Positions 47,034 to 55,771 of a DNA stretch of 64,000 bases are shown here, piece after piece. Both the position numbers and the translations under genes were made by a program. The stretch comes from Candidatus Competibacteraceae bacterium (GTDB lineage: Bacteria; Pseudomonadota; Gammaproteobacteria; Competibacterales; Competibacteraceae). The stretch spans positions 868,001 through 932,000 of the forward strand of contig JADJPA010000001.1 of assembly GCA_016713505.1 (NCBI GenBank). The letters run 5' to 3'. The notes beneath the pieces were generated by a model that was given only the letters and a program-made list of their open reading frames with translations, was not told the origin of the DNA and ran no database searches. Within the stretch, counting starts at the first letter, position 1. Each line of letters starts with the position of its first letter.

Positions 47034-47579
47034 ATGCTGATGAGAGCCGAGACATCCTGTCTGCTGGTGGTGGATTTTCAGGAGCGATTGATGCCAGCGA
47101 TCTTTCAAGCCGACGATGTGGTCGCAACCGGCGTCTGGTTGATTCGCATCGCCCAGCGCCTGAACGTGCCGGTTCTGGCTTCGGAGCAATACCCGCGGGG
47201 GTTGGGCCGGGCGGTCGCCGCGATTCGCGAGTTATTGCCGGCGGAGGCGTTCGTGGAGAAAATCCATTTTTCCTGCGCCGCCGAATTGGAGTGTATGCGG
47301 CGGATCGACCTGCTGGGCCGCGATCAAGTGATTTTGCTGGGCGCCGAGGCGCACGTCTGCGTGCTCCAGACCGCGCTGGATTTGCAGCTGGCCGGCAAGA
47401 CCGTCTATCTCGTCGCCGACGGGGTGTCCTCGCGCTCGCCGCGCGATGTGGCGCTGGCGTTGGACCGCATGAAGGCCGAGGGCGTGCGCATCGTCAGCCG
47501 CGAGATGGTGGCGTTCGAATGGTTGCATCAAGCCGGCACCGAGCAATTCCGGGAAATCAGCCGGGATTTTTTGCGCTGA
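47034..47579 (+). CDS. isochorismatase-family cysteine hydrolase
   Basis: This 181-residue protein has the family catalytic triad: D14 in LLVVDFQERLMP, K76 in FVEKIHFSC, and C109 in GAEAHVCVLQTALDL. It resembles the YcaC/ISOC1 branch of cysteine hydrolases, whose natural substrates are mostly unknown. It is a soluble cytosolic protein. GGAGA lies 7 bases before the ATG. It lies between the DedA fusion and ispG on the same strand without overlap. Confidence 0.9.
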   Translation: MLMRAETSCLLVVDFQERLMPAIFQADDVVATGVWLIRIAQRLNVPVLASEQYPRGLGRAVAAIRELLPAEAFVEKIHFSCAAELECMRRIDLLGRDQVILLGAEAHVCVLQTALDLQLAGKTVYLVADGVSSRSPRDVALALDRMKAEGVRIVSREMVAFEWLHQAGTEQFREISRDFLR

Positions 47580-47721
47580 TTGCGAAACGGGCGCGGCCTG
47601 CTGGCGGCTGGCGCTCGGCATGCTCAAAGAGGCCGGAGGCCCGCTTACCCCTGATGGTCTTTTTATCTCTCTTGACCGTCTCGACCAACGATTTTCCACA
47701 GCAGCTCGTGTAGGTGGATTT

Positions 47722-48957
47722 ATGGCCCGTGCGTCTACTTTCCTCCCGCGCCGCGCCTGCGTTGCGGTCCACATCGGCGCCATCGCGGTAGGCGGTGATG
47801 CACCGGTGGTGGTGCAGTCGATGACCAACACCGACACCGCCGATGCGGCGGCGACCGCGGCCCAGGTCGCGGAACTGGCCCGCGCCGGTTCGGAGCTGGT
47901 GCGCGTGACCGTCAACACTGAAGAGGCCGCCGCCGCCGTGCCGCGGATTCGCGAGCGATTGGCGGCGCAAGGGGTCAGCGTGCCGCTGATCGGCGATTTT
48001 CATTTCAACGGCCATCGGTTGTTGGCGCACCATCCCGCTTGCGCCGAACTGCTCGACAAATACCGCATCAATCCCGGCAATGTCGGGCGCGGTAAGAAGA
48101 AGGACGAACAGTTCGCCACCATCGTCGAGCTCGCTTGCCGCTACGACAAGCCGGTGCGGATCGGCGTCAACTGGGGCAGCCTCGATCAGGAGCTGGCGGC
48201 GCGCCTGATGGATGACAACGCCCGGCGGCCGGCGCCAAGACCCGCCGCCGAGGTGATGCATGAAGCCATGATTCTGTCGGCCTTGGACAGCGCGCGGCGG
48301 GCCGAGCAGATCGGACTCGGCCACGACCGCATCATTCTGTCGGTGAAGATGAGCGGCGTGCAGGATTTGATCGGCGTCTATCGCAAACTGGCGGCGCGCT
48401 GCGACTATCCGCTCCATCTGGGGCTGACCGAAGCGGGCATGGGCAGCAAGGGCATCGTCGCCTCCACCGCCGCGTTGGCGGTGCTGCTGCAAGAGGGCAT
48501 CGGCGACACCCTCCGCATTTCGCTGACGCCGGAGCCGGGCGGTAGCCGCACCCAGGAAGTGCTGGTCGCCCAGGAGATTTTGCAAGCGATGGGCTTGCGC
48601 GCCTTCACGCCGGCGGTGGTGGCCTGTCCCGGCTGCGGTCGCACCAGCAGCGATTATTTCCAACACTTGGCCCAGCAAATTCAGAGCTACTTGCGCGAGC
48701 AAATGCCGGTTTGGCGCGGCCGTTATCCCGGCGTCGAGGAATTGACCGTGGCGGTGATGGGCTGCGTGGTCAACGGCCCCGGCGAGAGCAAACAAGCCAA
48801 CATCGGCATCAGCCTGCCCGGAACCGGCGAAGTGCCGGTGGCGCCGGTCTACGTGGACGGCGAAAAGACGGTCACCCTGAAAGGTGAGCGCATCGCCGCC
48901 GAGTTCCAGCAACTGGTGGCTGATTACGTCGCGCGCCGCTACGGAACCGGCGGCTAG
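47722..48957 (+). CDS. ispG: 4-hydroxy-3-methylbut-2-enyl diphosphate synthase
   Basis: This 411-residue protein has VVVQSMTNTDTADAAAT at the TIM-barrel start, DFHFNGHRLL, RINPGNVGRGKKKD and TEAGMGSKGIVAS. The [4Fe-4S] ligands are C302 and C305 (CPGCGR) and C348 (MGCVVNGPGE). It converts the cyclic diphosphate MEcPP to HMBPP in the MEP isoprenoid pathway. The ATG at 47722 places MARASTFLPRRACVAVHIG as the normal N-terminus. mgtE starts one base after its stop. Confidence 0.97.
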   Translation: MARASTFLPRRACVAVHIGAIAVGGDAPVVVQSMTNTDTADAAATAAQVAELARAGSELVRVTVNTEEAAAAVPRIRERLAAQGVSVPLIGDFHFNGHRLLAHHPACAELLDKYRINPGNVGRGKKKDEQFATIVELACRYDKPVRIGVNWGSLDQELAARLMDDNARRPAPRPAAEVMHEAMILSALDSARRAEQIGLGHDRIILSVKMSGVQDLIGVYRKLAARCDYPLHLGLTEAGMGSKGIVASTAALAVLLQEGIGDTLRISLTPEPGGSRTQEVLVAQEILQAMGLRAFTPAVVACPGCGRTSSDYFQHLAQQIQSYLREQMPVWRGRYPGVEELTVAVMGCVVNGPGESKQANIGISLPGTGEVPVAPVYVDGEKTVTLKGERIAAEFQQLVADYVARRYGTGG

Positions 48958-48958
48958 C

Positions 48959-50410
48959 GTGGCCGATCCGGCGGTAGTCCCGCAGGCGTCCCATCCCAAA
49001 CTGGAGGAGTTGCTGCGGCATATCGTCGCGCTGTTGGAAAAACACCGTCTGGTCGAGACGCTGGTGGAGCGCGACCAGACCAGCCCTCGCCACGAGCTGA
49101 TCGAATCGCTGGTGCACCGCCAGCATCTAGTCGAGCTACAGCGCAAGTTAAGTAGCCTGCATCCGGCTGATGTCGCCTATCTTCTGGAAGCCTTGCCGCA
49201 AGAGGATCGGCTGCTGATCTGGCGACAAATCGACGACGAGCGCAGCGGCGACGTGCTGCTGGAGGTTTCGGACGCGGTGCGGGGTTCGCTGGTCGAAATC
49301 CTGGAGCGGTCCGAGCTGTTGCGGGTATTGGGCTCGCTCGACGCCGACGATCTGGCGGAATTGGCCGACACCATCACCGAGGATGTGTTGGCTGACGTAT
49401 CGCGGAATCTGCCGGCGCGGGATCGTGACTGGCTGCAAACCACCATGGCCTATCCCGAGGATCGGGTCGGCCGTTTGATGAGCCAGGATGTGCTGACGGT
49501 GCGTGAGAGCCAGCGGGTCGAACAGGTGTTGCGGCTGTTACGCGGTCGGGAGGATTTGCCGCCCAACACCGACAGCCTGTTCGTGGTGGATGCCCGCCAT
49601 CAACTCAAGGGGGTGTTGCCATTGCGGGCGCTGTTGCTCAACGATCCTGAACGGCCGGTCGGCGAGCTCAAACTGACCGACCCGGTGGTGTTCGACGCCG
49701 ACGAGGCCGCCGATGACGCGGCGCGAGCCTTCGAGCGTTACGACCTGATATCGGCGCCGGTGGTGAACGAACGGGGCAAGTTGCTCGGGCGCTTGACCGT
49801 GGATGCGGTGGTCGACTTCATCCGCGAGGAGTCGGAGGAAGACGCGCTGAACCGGGCCGGCCTGCGCGGCGATGAAGATTTGTTCGCGCCGATCTGGGAC
49901 AGTGCTCGCAATCGCTGGTTGTGGCTGTCGGTCAACCTCTGTACGGCGTTCGTCGCTTCGCGGGCCATCGGCCTGTTTGAAGGCACCATTTCCCAGATCG
50001 TCGCTCTGGCGACGCTAATGCCGATCGTGGCGGGGATCGGCGGCAATTCCGGCAATCAGACCACCGCTCTGGTGGTGCGGGGCTTGGCGTTGGGCGAGAT
50101 CACCCCTGATAATAAAAGGTATCTGGTGCTCAAGGAGTTAGGCGTCGGCCTGATGAACGGATTGGTCTGGGGAGCGTGCGTCGGCTTGTTCGCTTACTTG
50201 TTATATTGGAATTTGCCGTTGGGCTTGGTGATGGCGGCGGCCATGCTGTTGAATTTGCTGCTGGCGGCGCTGGTGGGCGTGGCTATTCCCCTGATCTTGC
50301 ATCGGATCGGTCGCGACCCCGCGCTGGGGTCGAGCGTATTGTTGACCTTTATCACCGACGGGATGGGCTTTTTTATTTTTTTAGGATTGGCGACGCTATT
50401 TTTAGTGTAG
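48959..50410 (+). CDS. mgtE: magnesium transporter MgtE
   Basis: This protein of about 483 residues has the MgtE_N superhelix (about 35-165, LHPADVAYLLEALPQEDRL), a CBS pair (about 170-320, GRLMSQDVLTV and ISAPVVNERGKLLGRLTV), and five C-terminal membrane segments with NLCTAFVASRAIG, MPIVAGIGGNSGNQTTALVVRG and a C-terminal GSSVLLTFITDGMGFF. The cytosolic domains sense magnesium and gate the channel. The start is a GTG at 48959 directly after ispG. Confidence 0.95.
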   Translation: MADPAVVPQASHPKLEELLRHIVALLEKHRLVETLVERDQTSPRHELIESLVHRQHLVELQRKLSSLHPADVAYLLEALPQEDRLLIWRQIDDERSGDVLLEVSDAVRGSLVEILERSELLRVLGSLDADDLAELADTITEDVLADVSRNLPARDRDWLQTTMAYPEDRVGRLMSQDVLTVRESQRVEQVLRLLRGREDLPPNTDSLFVVDARHQLKGVLPLRALLLNDPERPVGELKLTDPVVFDADEAADDAARAFERYDLISAPVVNERGKLLGRLTVDAVVDFIREESEEDALNRAGLRGDEDLFAPIWDSARNRWLWLSVNLCTAFVASRAIGLFEGTISQIVALATLMPIVAGIGGNSGNQTTALVVRGLALGEITPDNKRYLVLKELGVGLMNGLVWGACVGLFAYLLYWNLPLGLVMAAAMLLNLLLAALVGVAIPLILHRIGRDPALGSSVLLTFITDGMGFFIFLGLATLFLV

Positions 50411-50447
50411 TGGATGAGTCTGAGCGGACTGTGGAGGCGGATACCGT

Positions 50448-51041
50448 ATGAGCCGAAGTTTGTTAGCGGTTTGCTGTTGCGCCATTTTAGGAGGTTGCGT
50501 CGCTTTGGAGCGGTTGTCGGTTCCGGCCGCTCCAGCGCCGTCGGCGGCCCGCGCCGGGGAGATGGCCGCGCTGCCCGCGACTCCGGCGGCGGCGCCAGAC
50601 TATCCGACGCCTCGCCAATCTCCCGTGGAGCGCGCGGCCCCGATGCCCGAGGCTTCGAACCGGAAACCGCCCAACGCCGATGCGGCCCATCCCGGCTTCC
50701 TTGAAGATCGTGCCCGCCAAGCCTATGAAACGGGCCGTTTGGATGTGGCGGAAGGCTATTATTTGCAATTGATCCGCCTGAGACCCAAGGATGCCGCTCC
50801 GTGGTTCCATTTGGGAAACCTCTATTCGGAACAGGGACGGTTGGATTCGGCCGAACGCGCCTACCGGGAATCGTTGCGCCGTCGCGATGATGCTCGAACC
50901 CTGCACAATCTCGGCTTATCGCAGGTCAAATTAGGCGTTGGGGCTTTGCGCGAGGCGCAAAAGCGCATGCCGCCCGACGATCCGGCACGGCGCGAGACTC
51001 AGGAGTTTTTGCGGATTCTGTTAGAATCGATAGGGAAATAA
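50448..51041 (+). CDS. TPR-repeat lipoprotein
   Basis: This 197-residue protein has a lipoprotein signal: LLAVCCCAILGGC ends in a lipobox with C17. A proline/alanine-rich linker (about 25-80) follows, then tetratricopeptide repeats at about 86-165: DRARQAYETGRLDVAEGYYL, LGNLYSEQGRLDSAERAY and LGLSQVKLGVGALREA. It is probably anchored in the outer membrane and acts as a protein-binding scaffold; its partner is unknown. It follows mgtE after 37 bases. Confidence 0.8.
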   Translation: MSRSLLAVCCCAILGGCVALERLSVPAAPAPSAARAGEMAALPATPAAAPDYPTPRQSPVERAAPMPEASNRKPPNADAAHPGFLEDRARQAYETGRLDVAEGYYLQLIRLRPKDAAPWFHLGNLYSEQGRLDSAERAYRESLRRRDDARTLHNLGLSQVKLGVGALREAQKRMPPDDPARRETQEFLRILLESIGK

Positions 51042-51076
51042 GAGGGGGTTTGCTTCAGGTTTTTTGGAGAAATGCC

Positions 51077-51514
51077 ATGGGCTATCGACATGTTCTCTTT
51101 GCGGCCGATTTTTCCGACGAGGCGCTCAAGGTCGGCGAACGGGCCAAGGAAATCGCCCGACAGTACGGGGCGCGCTTGAGCGCGATTCATGTGGTCGAGG
51201 ATGTCAATATCAGTTTGGGCGGTGGTTATGAATTGTTGCCGGTCTTGCCGGAACTGCCCGATAAGATGCTGTTGCGAGAATCGCGCGTGGCGCTGGGGCA
51301 GCTGGCGCAAAAACTGAAGCTGGAAAATGCTGACTTGTGGGTCGTCAACGCCCCTTCGACCAAAGAAGGGATTTTTGGGGCGGTCGAGAATCATCAAGTG
51401 GATTTGATCGTGGTCGGCAGCCACGGTCGCCATGGTTTGGCGCTGCTGTTGGGCTCGACCGCCAACGCCGTATTGCACGGCGCGTCCTGCGACGTGTTGG
51501 CGGTGCGGATTTGA
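51077..51514 (+). CDS. universal stress protein (UspA family)
   Basis: This 145-residue protein has the Usp fold: YRHVLFAADFSDEALKVGERA at the start and the ATP-binding C-terminal motif GSHGRHGLALLLGSTA (G-x2-G-x9-G-S). Usp proteins accumulate under stress or growth arrest and bind ATP or AMP; the specific role is unknown. GGAG lies 7 bases before the ATG. It is the last gene of a forward run that converges on the transglutaminase locus. Confidence 0.92.
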   Translation: MGYRHVLFAADFSDEALKVGERAKEIARQYGARLSAIHVVEDVNISLGGGYELLPVLPELPDKMLLRESRVALGQLAQKLKLENADLWVVNAPSTKEGIFGAVENHQVDLIVVGSHGRHGLALLLGSTANAVLHGASCDVLAVRI

Positions 51515-51515
51515 G

Positions 51516-51537
51516 CGCCCGCTCGAAAGGTCGGGCG
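51516..51537. terminator. possible bidirectional terminator hairpin
   Basis: CGCCCG (51516-51521) pairs with CGGGCG (51532-51537) across a 10-base loop in the short gap between the convergent usp and transglutaminase genes. No T run follows on either strand, so termination is uncertain. Confidence 0.3.
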
Positions 51538-51568
51538 GTGGACTCTCAAACGTAAAAGCCGCGACCGT

Positions 51569-52465
51569 TCACGCCTCAGCATCCGGGGGGTGCTGGGGCG
51601 CCACATCCACCGAAACGTCGATCTGGTGCGAGCCGCCGCCGGTCATGACGCCGATCAGCGGCGCGACATCGCCGTAATCCCGCCCCCACGCCAGCGTGAT
51701 GTGTTGGTGCTGGGGCATACAATCGTTGGTCGGGTCGAACTCCGCCCACCCCGCGCCCGGCACGTAGACCGCCAGCCAGGCGTGCGAGGCGTCGGCGCCG
51801 ATCAGCTTGGGCTGGCCGGGCGGCGGAAGGGTTTCCAGATAGCCGCTGACATAACGCGCCGCCAGCCCCATGCCGCGCAGGCAGGCGATGCCCAGGTGGG
51901 CGAAATCCTGACAGACGCCGCGCCGCTGGCTTAGGACATCCTTGAGGGGCGTGGTGATCGTGGTGAAATGCGGGTCGTAGCTGAACTCACGATAAATTCG
52001 CCGGTTCAAGTCCGCCACCGCCTCCAGCAGAGGGCGGTCAGGCGGAAAACTGGATTGGGCGTACTCACCAAAAGTAGGGTGAAGGCTCACGAACGGCGAG
52101 TCCAGTTCGAACAGACGCGCCTCGATGGTTTCCGGGTCGGCACTTTCCCGCAACCTATCGCGGGCGCGCTCCCAGGGCAGCGAAGGACTCGATGGGTCGA
52201 ATGGCCGGTTGGCGAGGATTTGCACCTCGGTCGCGACGTTCACTTCCAAACGCTGATGAATGTCCTGGATGGCGAAGTACAGCACTCGGTTCCCGAAAAA
52301 ATCCTCCCGTTCGGCGGAGAGCGCCGGGCGCGGCTTGATGGTGATTTGGCTCGGCTGGCACAGTTGCCAGGGAGTTGGCCGGGGCAGCAGCCGGGCTTCG
52401 TTGTGACACAAGGCGACCCCGCTGCTGTAGCGATACAGGGTGCGGTGGGTGATGGTGTACTTCAC
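51569..52465 (-). CDS. transglutaminase-like protein
   Basis: This 298-residue protein has the bacterial transglutaminase N-terminal beta domain (YTITHRTLYRYSSGVALCHNE) and a papain-like core with triad C185 (RRGVCQDFAH), H228 (ADASHAWLAVY) and D244 (AEFDPTND). The start is a GTG at 52465 overlapping the stop of the ATP-grasp/alpha-E gene by 4 bases; the long open frame further upstream is a shadow. Such proteins co-occur with alpha-E and ATP-grasp partners and are predicted proteases or amidases acting on the pathway's peptide product. No signal peptide is seen. Confidence 0.92.
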   Translation of the reverse strand: MKYTITHRTLYRYSSGVALCHNEARLLPRPTPWQLCQPSQITIKPRPALSAEREDFFGNRVLYFAIQDIHQRLEVNVATEVQILANRPFDPSSPSLPWERARDRLRESADPETIEARLFELDSPFVSLHPTFGEYAQSSFPPDRPLLEAVADLNRRIYREFSYDPHFTTITTPLKDVLSQRRGVCQDFAHLGIACLRGMGLAARYVSGYLETLPPPGQPKLIGADASHAWLAVYVPGAGWAEFDPTNDCMPQHQHITLAWGRDYGDVAPLIGVMTGGGSHQIDVSVDVAPQHPPDAEA

Positions 52466-55011
52466 GGCTGCATGGTGATGAGTTGGCGGGGGATTTCGGC
52501 GTGACTGAAATGGCTGTGGGTCAAGGCGTCCGACAGGCCGCTCAGCGGCCGGCGAATCGCTTCTAAAAGGCGGGTCAGTTCGATGCTCGAACGGGTGCTG
52601 TCGTGGGTCAAGGTGGCCAACGCTTCGATATCGGCCAGTTGCAGGGCGGTAAAAGCCTCCAGGATCAGGCGTTCCTCGGCGCTGCGGTAATGGGATTGGT
52701 CGGGCCGATACAAGCGGGCGATGTTGCGTTGGAGCCGCCGCAACTGATAGCCGACGGAGCGCGGGTTGTCGGTGTCGAACAACAACAGGTCGATGATCGC
52801 GGTCGGGTGCAGGGCCGAGCGGTAGCGGCGCCGGTAGGCGGTCAGGTTGTCGGTGATGGCCAGCACCACCTCCCACAGCGGCAAGCCGGGATTGCGAGCC
52901 GTGATGAAGGCCAGATCGAACAAGGCCAGCGTGCGCAGCACCCGTTCGAGGTAGCGACCGACATCGAAAAACAACCAGCCCTGATGGTGGGGCATGGTTT
53001 CGTAATTGAGGCCGCAGAACGCCGCCGCCAGCGTCAGTTCTTCTTCCAGCAACTCCCGAGCCTGTCGGACCCCCAAACCGGCCGGGGTATCCTGAATAAT
53101 CTGCTGCAAGCGATTGAGAATCCGCCAACTGTCATCGCCCAAATGGTTGCGCACCGCGCGCCCGGTCCGCAGCATCCCGCCGAACAACGCCTGGATGTTA
53201 CTGGGATGCTCGGATTCCGCCAGCAGGTTCAACAAGGCGTGCCGCAAGGCGAAGAAGCGCGCGCGCGGCGATTCCGCCACCGGCGGCACCGGGATTTTCA
53301 AGGCGTCCAGCAAGTCATCCAGGCAGCGCTCGTCGGTGTTGTCTTGCTCCCACTCCAGCAGCCGGCCGAACGCTTCGCGCAGCAGTCTGGCGGTGCCGTC
53401 GAAGCGTTCGCTGTAGCGGCCGAGCCAGAACAGATGGTCGGCCACCCGGCTCGGTAGATCGCTGCCGTCGCGGGTGACCATGATGGGTCCATACGCTTGG
53501 CGCAGCAGGCTGACGTGACGTTGTGGCGTGGGCGCCAACACCCACCAGTCCTTGCTGATCCCGCCCTTTTGCAAGGCGGCTTGCAGCGTGTCCAGCCCCG
53601 AAGACACCCGCGCCAAACCGCCCGGCATGACCCGATAGCCGTCGTCCTCGGCGACCACGAAGCCGCGCAGCAAGACCGGGCGGGGCACCAGCCGGTTGTC
53701 CTCCAGCACCGGCGCGGTCGACAGGGGCGGCGATTCCTGGCCGACGAACAAATGCGGAGCGGCTTGAATCCGTTCGATCAGCTCCCGGCGGGTTCGCTCA
53801 TCTAGCCGAACCCCTTCCCAGTGCGGCTCGTTCGGCAGAATCGACCGCACCACCAACCGATCCAAGTTGGCCAAGACGTAGCTGCGATCGACCGGATTGC
53901 CACACCACCAGGTGGCTAGCGAGGGTAGCTTGAGCTCTTCGCCCAGCAAGTGACGGCTCAGTTGCGGCAGAAAAGCGCCCAACCCCGGATTTTCGACGAT
54001 GGCGCTGCCCAAGGCGTTGGCGAGCGCCACACGGCCGCCGCGCACGGCTTGCAACAAGCCGGGTACGCCTGACAGGGAATCGCCGCGCAATTCCAAGGGG
54101 TCGCAAAGCGCATCGGCGACCCGACGCAGAATGACATCCACGGGCCGCAGCCCACCGAGCGTTTTCAGCCAGACCCGGCCGTCGCGCACCACTAAATCTT
54201 CCCCCTCGACCAAGCTCAGGGACAGATAATTAGCCAGATAGGCATGTTCGAAGTACACCGGACTGCTGGGGCCGGGCGTCAGCAAGACGACGTGCGGGTT
54301 TTCGGGATTGTGAGGGGCCAGGCGGGTGAGGGTGGCGCGCTCGGTTTCCAGGAAGCTGGCCAGCCGGAGCAGGGGGGCGTCGCGGTAAATCATCGGCAGG
54401 GCCCGCGCCAAGATGATGCGATTTTCCAGAGTGTAACCGGCCCCGGAGGGCGACTGAGCGCGGTCGCTGTAAGCCCGGATGACGCCGTCCGGCCCGCGAG
54501 CGAGATCGACGCCGTGAAAAATCAGCCAGCGCCGGGCTGCGGGCAAAGACTTATGACAGGCCGGAAGAAAGCCGGGGTGAGAGAAAATGAGTTCCGGGGG
54601 CAGCCAGCCTTCCCGGATGGCGGTTCGCGGGCCGTAAAGATCGGCCAGCAGCGCGTTCAGCAGCCGCGAGCGTTGCTCCAGGCCCGCTGCCAGCTCGCTC
54701 CATTCCTCGCCGGTCATCAGCAGCGGAATCGTGTCCACCAACCACAGCCGCTGCGAACCTTGGGGATCGTCGTAGGTGTTGTAAGTGACCCCGTCGGCCT
54801 GTAAAAGGCGTTGTACTTCGTTGTGGCGGCGTTCCAACTCCACACCGCCGATGTCTTCCAGCGCTTTTGCCAGTGCCCGCCAGTGAGTCCGCAGCACCCC
54901 AGGCGCCGAACACATCTCGTCGTAACCCGACGCGGGAACCGCGTAACCAGCGAGCAGGTGCTCTTCCGGCAAGCTCGGTTCAGCTTGGCAGGCAAAAGAC
55001 GCATCGGTCAT
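52462..55011 (-). CDS. circularly permuted ATP-grasp / alpha-E fusion protein
   Basis: This protein of about 849 residues has an N-terminal permuted ATP-grasp domain (about 40-480), with VTYNTYDDPQGSQRLW, DLYGPRTAIREGWLPPELI, ENRIILARALP, VVLLTPGPSSPVYFEHAYLA and NALGSAIVENPGLGAFLP. A C-terminal alpha-E domain begins near 518 at SRVADHLFWLGRYSERFDG. It merges the two functions that are separate at 5589-8083. The ATG at 55011 has TGGAG about 7 bases upstream. With the overlapping transglutaminase it forms the core of a predicted peptide-forming or peptide-tagging system of unknown product. Confidence 0.93.
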   Translation of the reverse strand: MTDASFACQAEPSLPEEHLLAGYAVPASGYDEMCSAPGVLRTHWRALAKALEDIGGVELERRHNEVQRLLQADGVTYNTYDDPQGSQRLWLVDTIPLLMTGEEWSELAAGLEQRSRLLNALLADLYGPRTAIREGWLPPELIFSHPGFLPACHKSLPAARRWLIFHGVDLARGPDGVIRAYSDRAQSPSGAGYTLENRIILARALPMIYRDAPLLRLASFLETERATLTRLAPHNPENPHVVLLTPGPSSPVYFEHAYLANYLSLSLVEGEDLVVRDGRVWLKTLGGLRPVDVILRRVADALCDPLELRGDSLSGVPGLLQAVRGGRVALANALGSAIVENPGLGAFLPQLSRHLLGEELKLPSLATWWCGNPVDRSYVLANLDRLVVRSILPNEPHWEGVRLDERTRRELIERIQAAPHLFVGQESPPLSTAPVLEDNRLVPRPVLLRGFVVAEDDGYRVMPGGLARVSSGLDTLQAALQKGGISKDWWVLAPTPQRHVSLLRQAYGPIMVTRDGSDLPSRVADHLFWLGRYSERFDGTARLLREAFGRLLEWEQDNTDERCLDDLLDALKIPVPPVAESPRARFFALRHALLNLLAESEHPSNIQALFGGMLRTGRAVRNHLGDDSWRILNRLQQIIQDTPAGLGVRQARELLEEELTLAAAFCGLNYETMPHHQGWLFFDVGRYLERVLRTLALFDLAFITARNPGLPLWEVVLAITDNLTAYRRRYRSALHPTAIIDLLLFDTDNPRSVGYQLRRLQRNIARLYRPDQSHYRSAEERLILEAFTALQLADIEALATLTHDSTRSSIELTRLLEAIRRPLSGLSDALTHSHFSHAEIPRQLITMQP

Positions 55012-55166
55012 GAAACACTCCAGGGGCATCATAGGGCGGGGTGGCGCGCCACGAACTGGTGTGTGGCGTGTCGCGAAAGCTCGGCGGGATATCAAAAGCA
55101 ATGAACATGCTTTTTCATGGCGCAACCTGGCTCGGATTCGGGGTTGGATGCCGCCTGGAAACGGCC

Positions 55167-55529
55167 TCAGCTGTGGAGCAAGCGGGTGGTATGGCGCAAC
55201 CGGTGGGCCATCGACCGCATGACCTGAAGGGCGAAGAGCGGGGTGCGCTGAACGAGCGCCAGAAAATGCTCTCGGTTGATGGGCGCCAGCAGGCAATCGG
55301 TGCGGGCGACGGCCGAGGCGCTGCGCGGCTTGTCGTCGATCAAGGCGAGTTCACCCAGCACGCCACCCGGACCGACTGTTTCCAGAATTCGGCCGCCTTG
55401 GGTGATGTCGACTTCACCTTCGGCGACGATGTAGAGGCTGATCCCAGGCTCGCCCTCGCGAAAAATGGCCTGGCCCGCCGCAAAGGACTGATATTGTTCG
55501 ATCTGACTAAAAAAGTCCTGGTTTTTCAT
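55167..55529 (-). CDS. single cyclic nucleotide-binding domain protein
   Basis: This 120-residue protein consists almost only of a cNMP-binding domain. FREGEPGISLYIVAEGEVDI forms the beta roll, and GELALIDDKPRSASA is the phosphate-binding cassette with the conserved E and R. There is no DNA-binding or membrane domain, so it probably acts through a partner. The ATG at 55529 is chosen since the domain starts right after it; the upstream open frame overlaps the divergent cbiD region. It lies upstream of the ATP-grasp fusion on the same strand. Confidence 0.85.
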   Translation of the reverse strand: MKNQDFFSQIEQYQSFAAGQAIFREGEPGISLYIVAEGEVDITQGGRILETVGPGGVLGELALIDDKPRSASAVARTDCLLAPINREHFLALVQRTPLFALQVMRSMAHRLRHTTRLLHS

Positions 55530-55771
55530 AAGGTAGGCTGCCCGTGATGCGCGCTGCCGCGAGCGCGGGAACGAAACCCTTATCGCTTGGCAGGTCGGTT
55601 TGCTGGTACGATAATTCAGGCAGTTTAGCCGACTTTCCGGGGTCTTGATAGCGCGCCAGCCAGTGGCCCGGTCAGGTGTTGGCGGCTGGTAAATCTTGCT
55701 GCCGAGCCGAAATTCCGCTGCCTTTGAGGCGAGTCCGGCCCGTCGCTCCACTTCCGATAGCGCTTCCTTCC

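Noticed and set aside
47557..49146. 529-codon reverse-strand ORF over ispG
   Set aside because: It is the shadow of ispG and the mgtE start; no recognisable motif.
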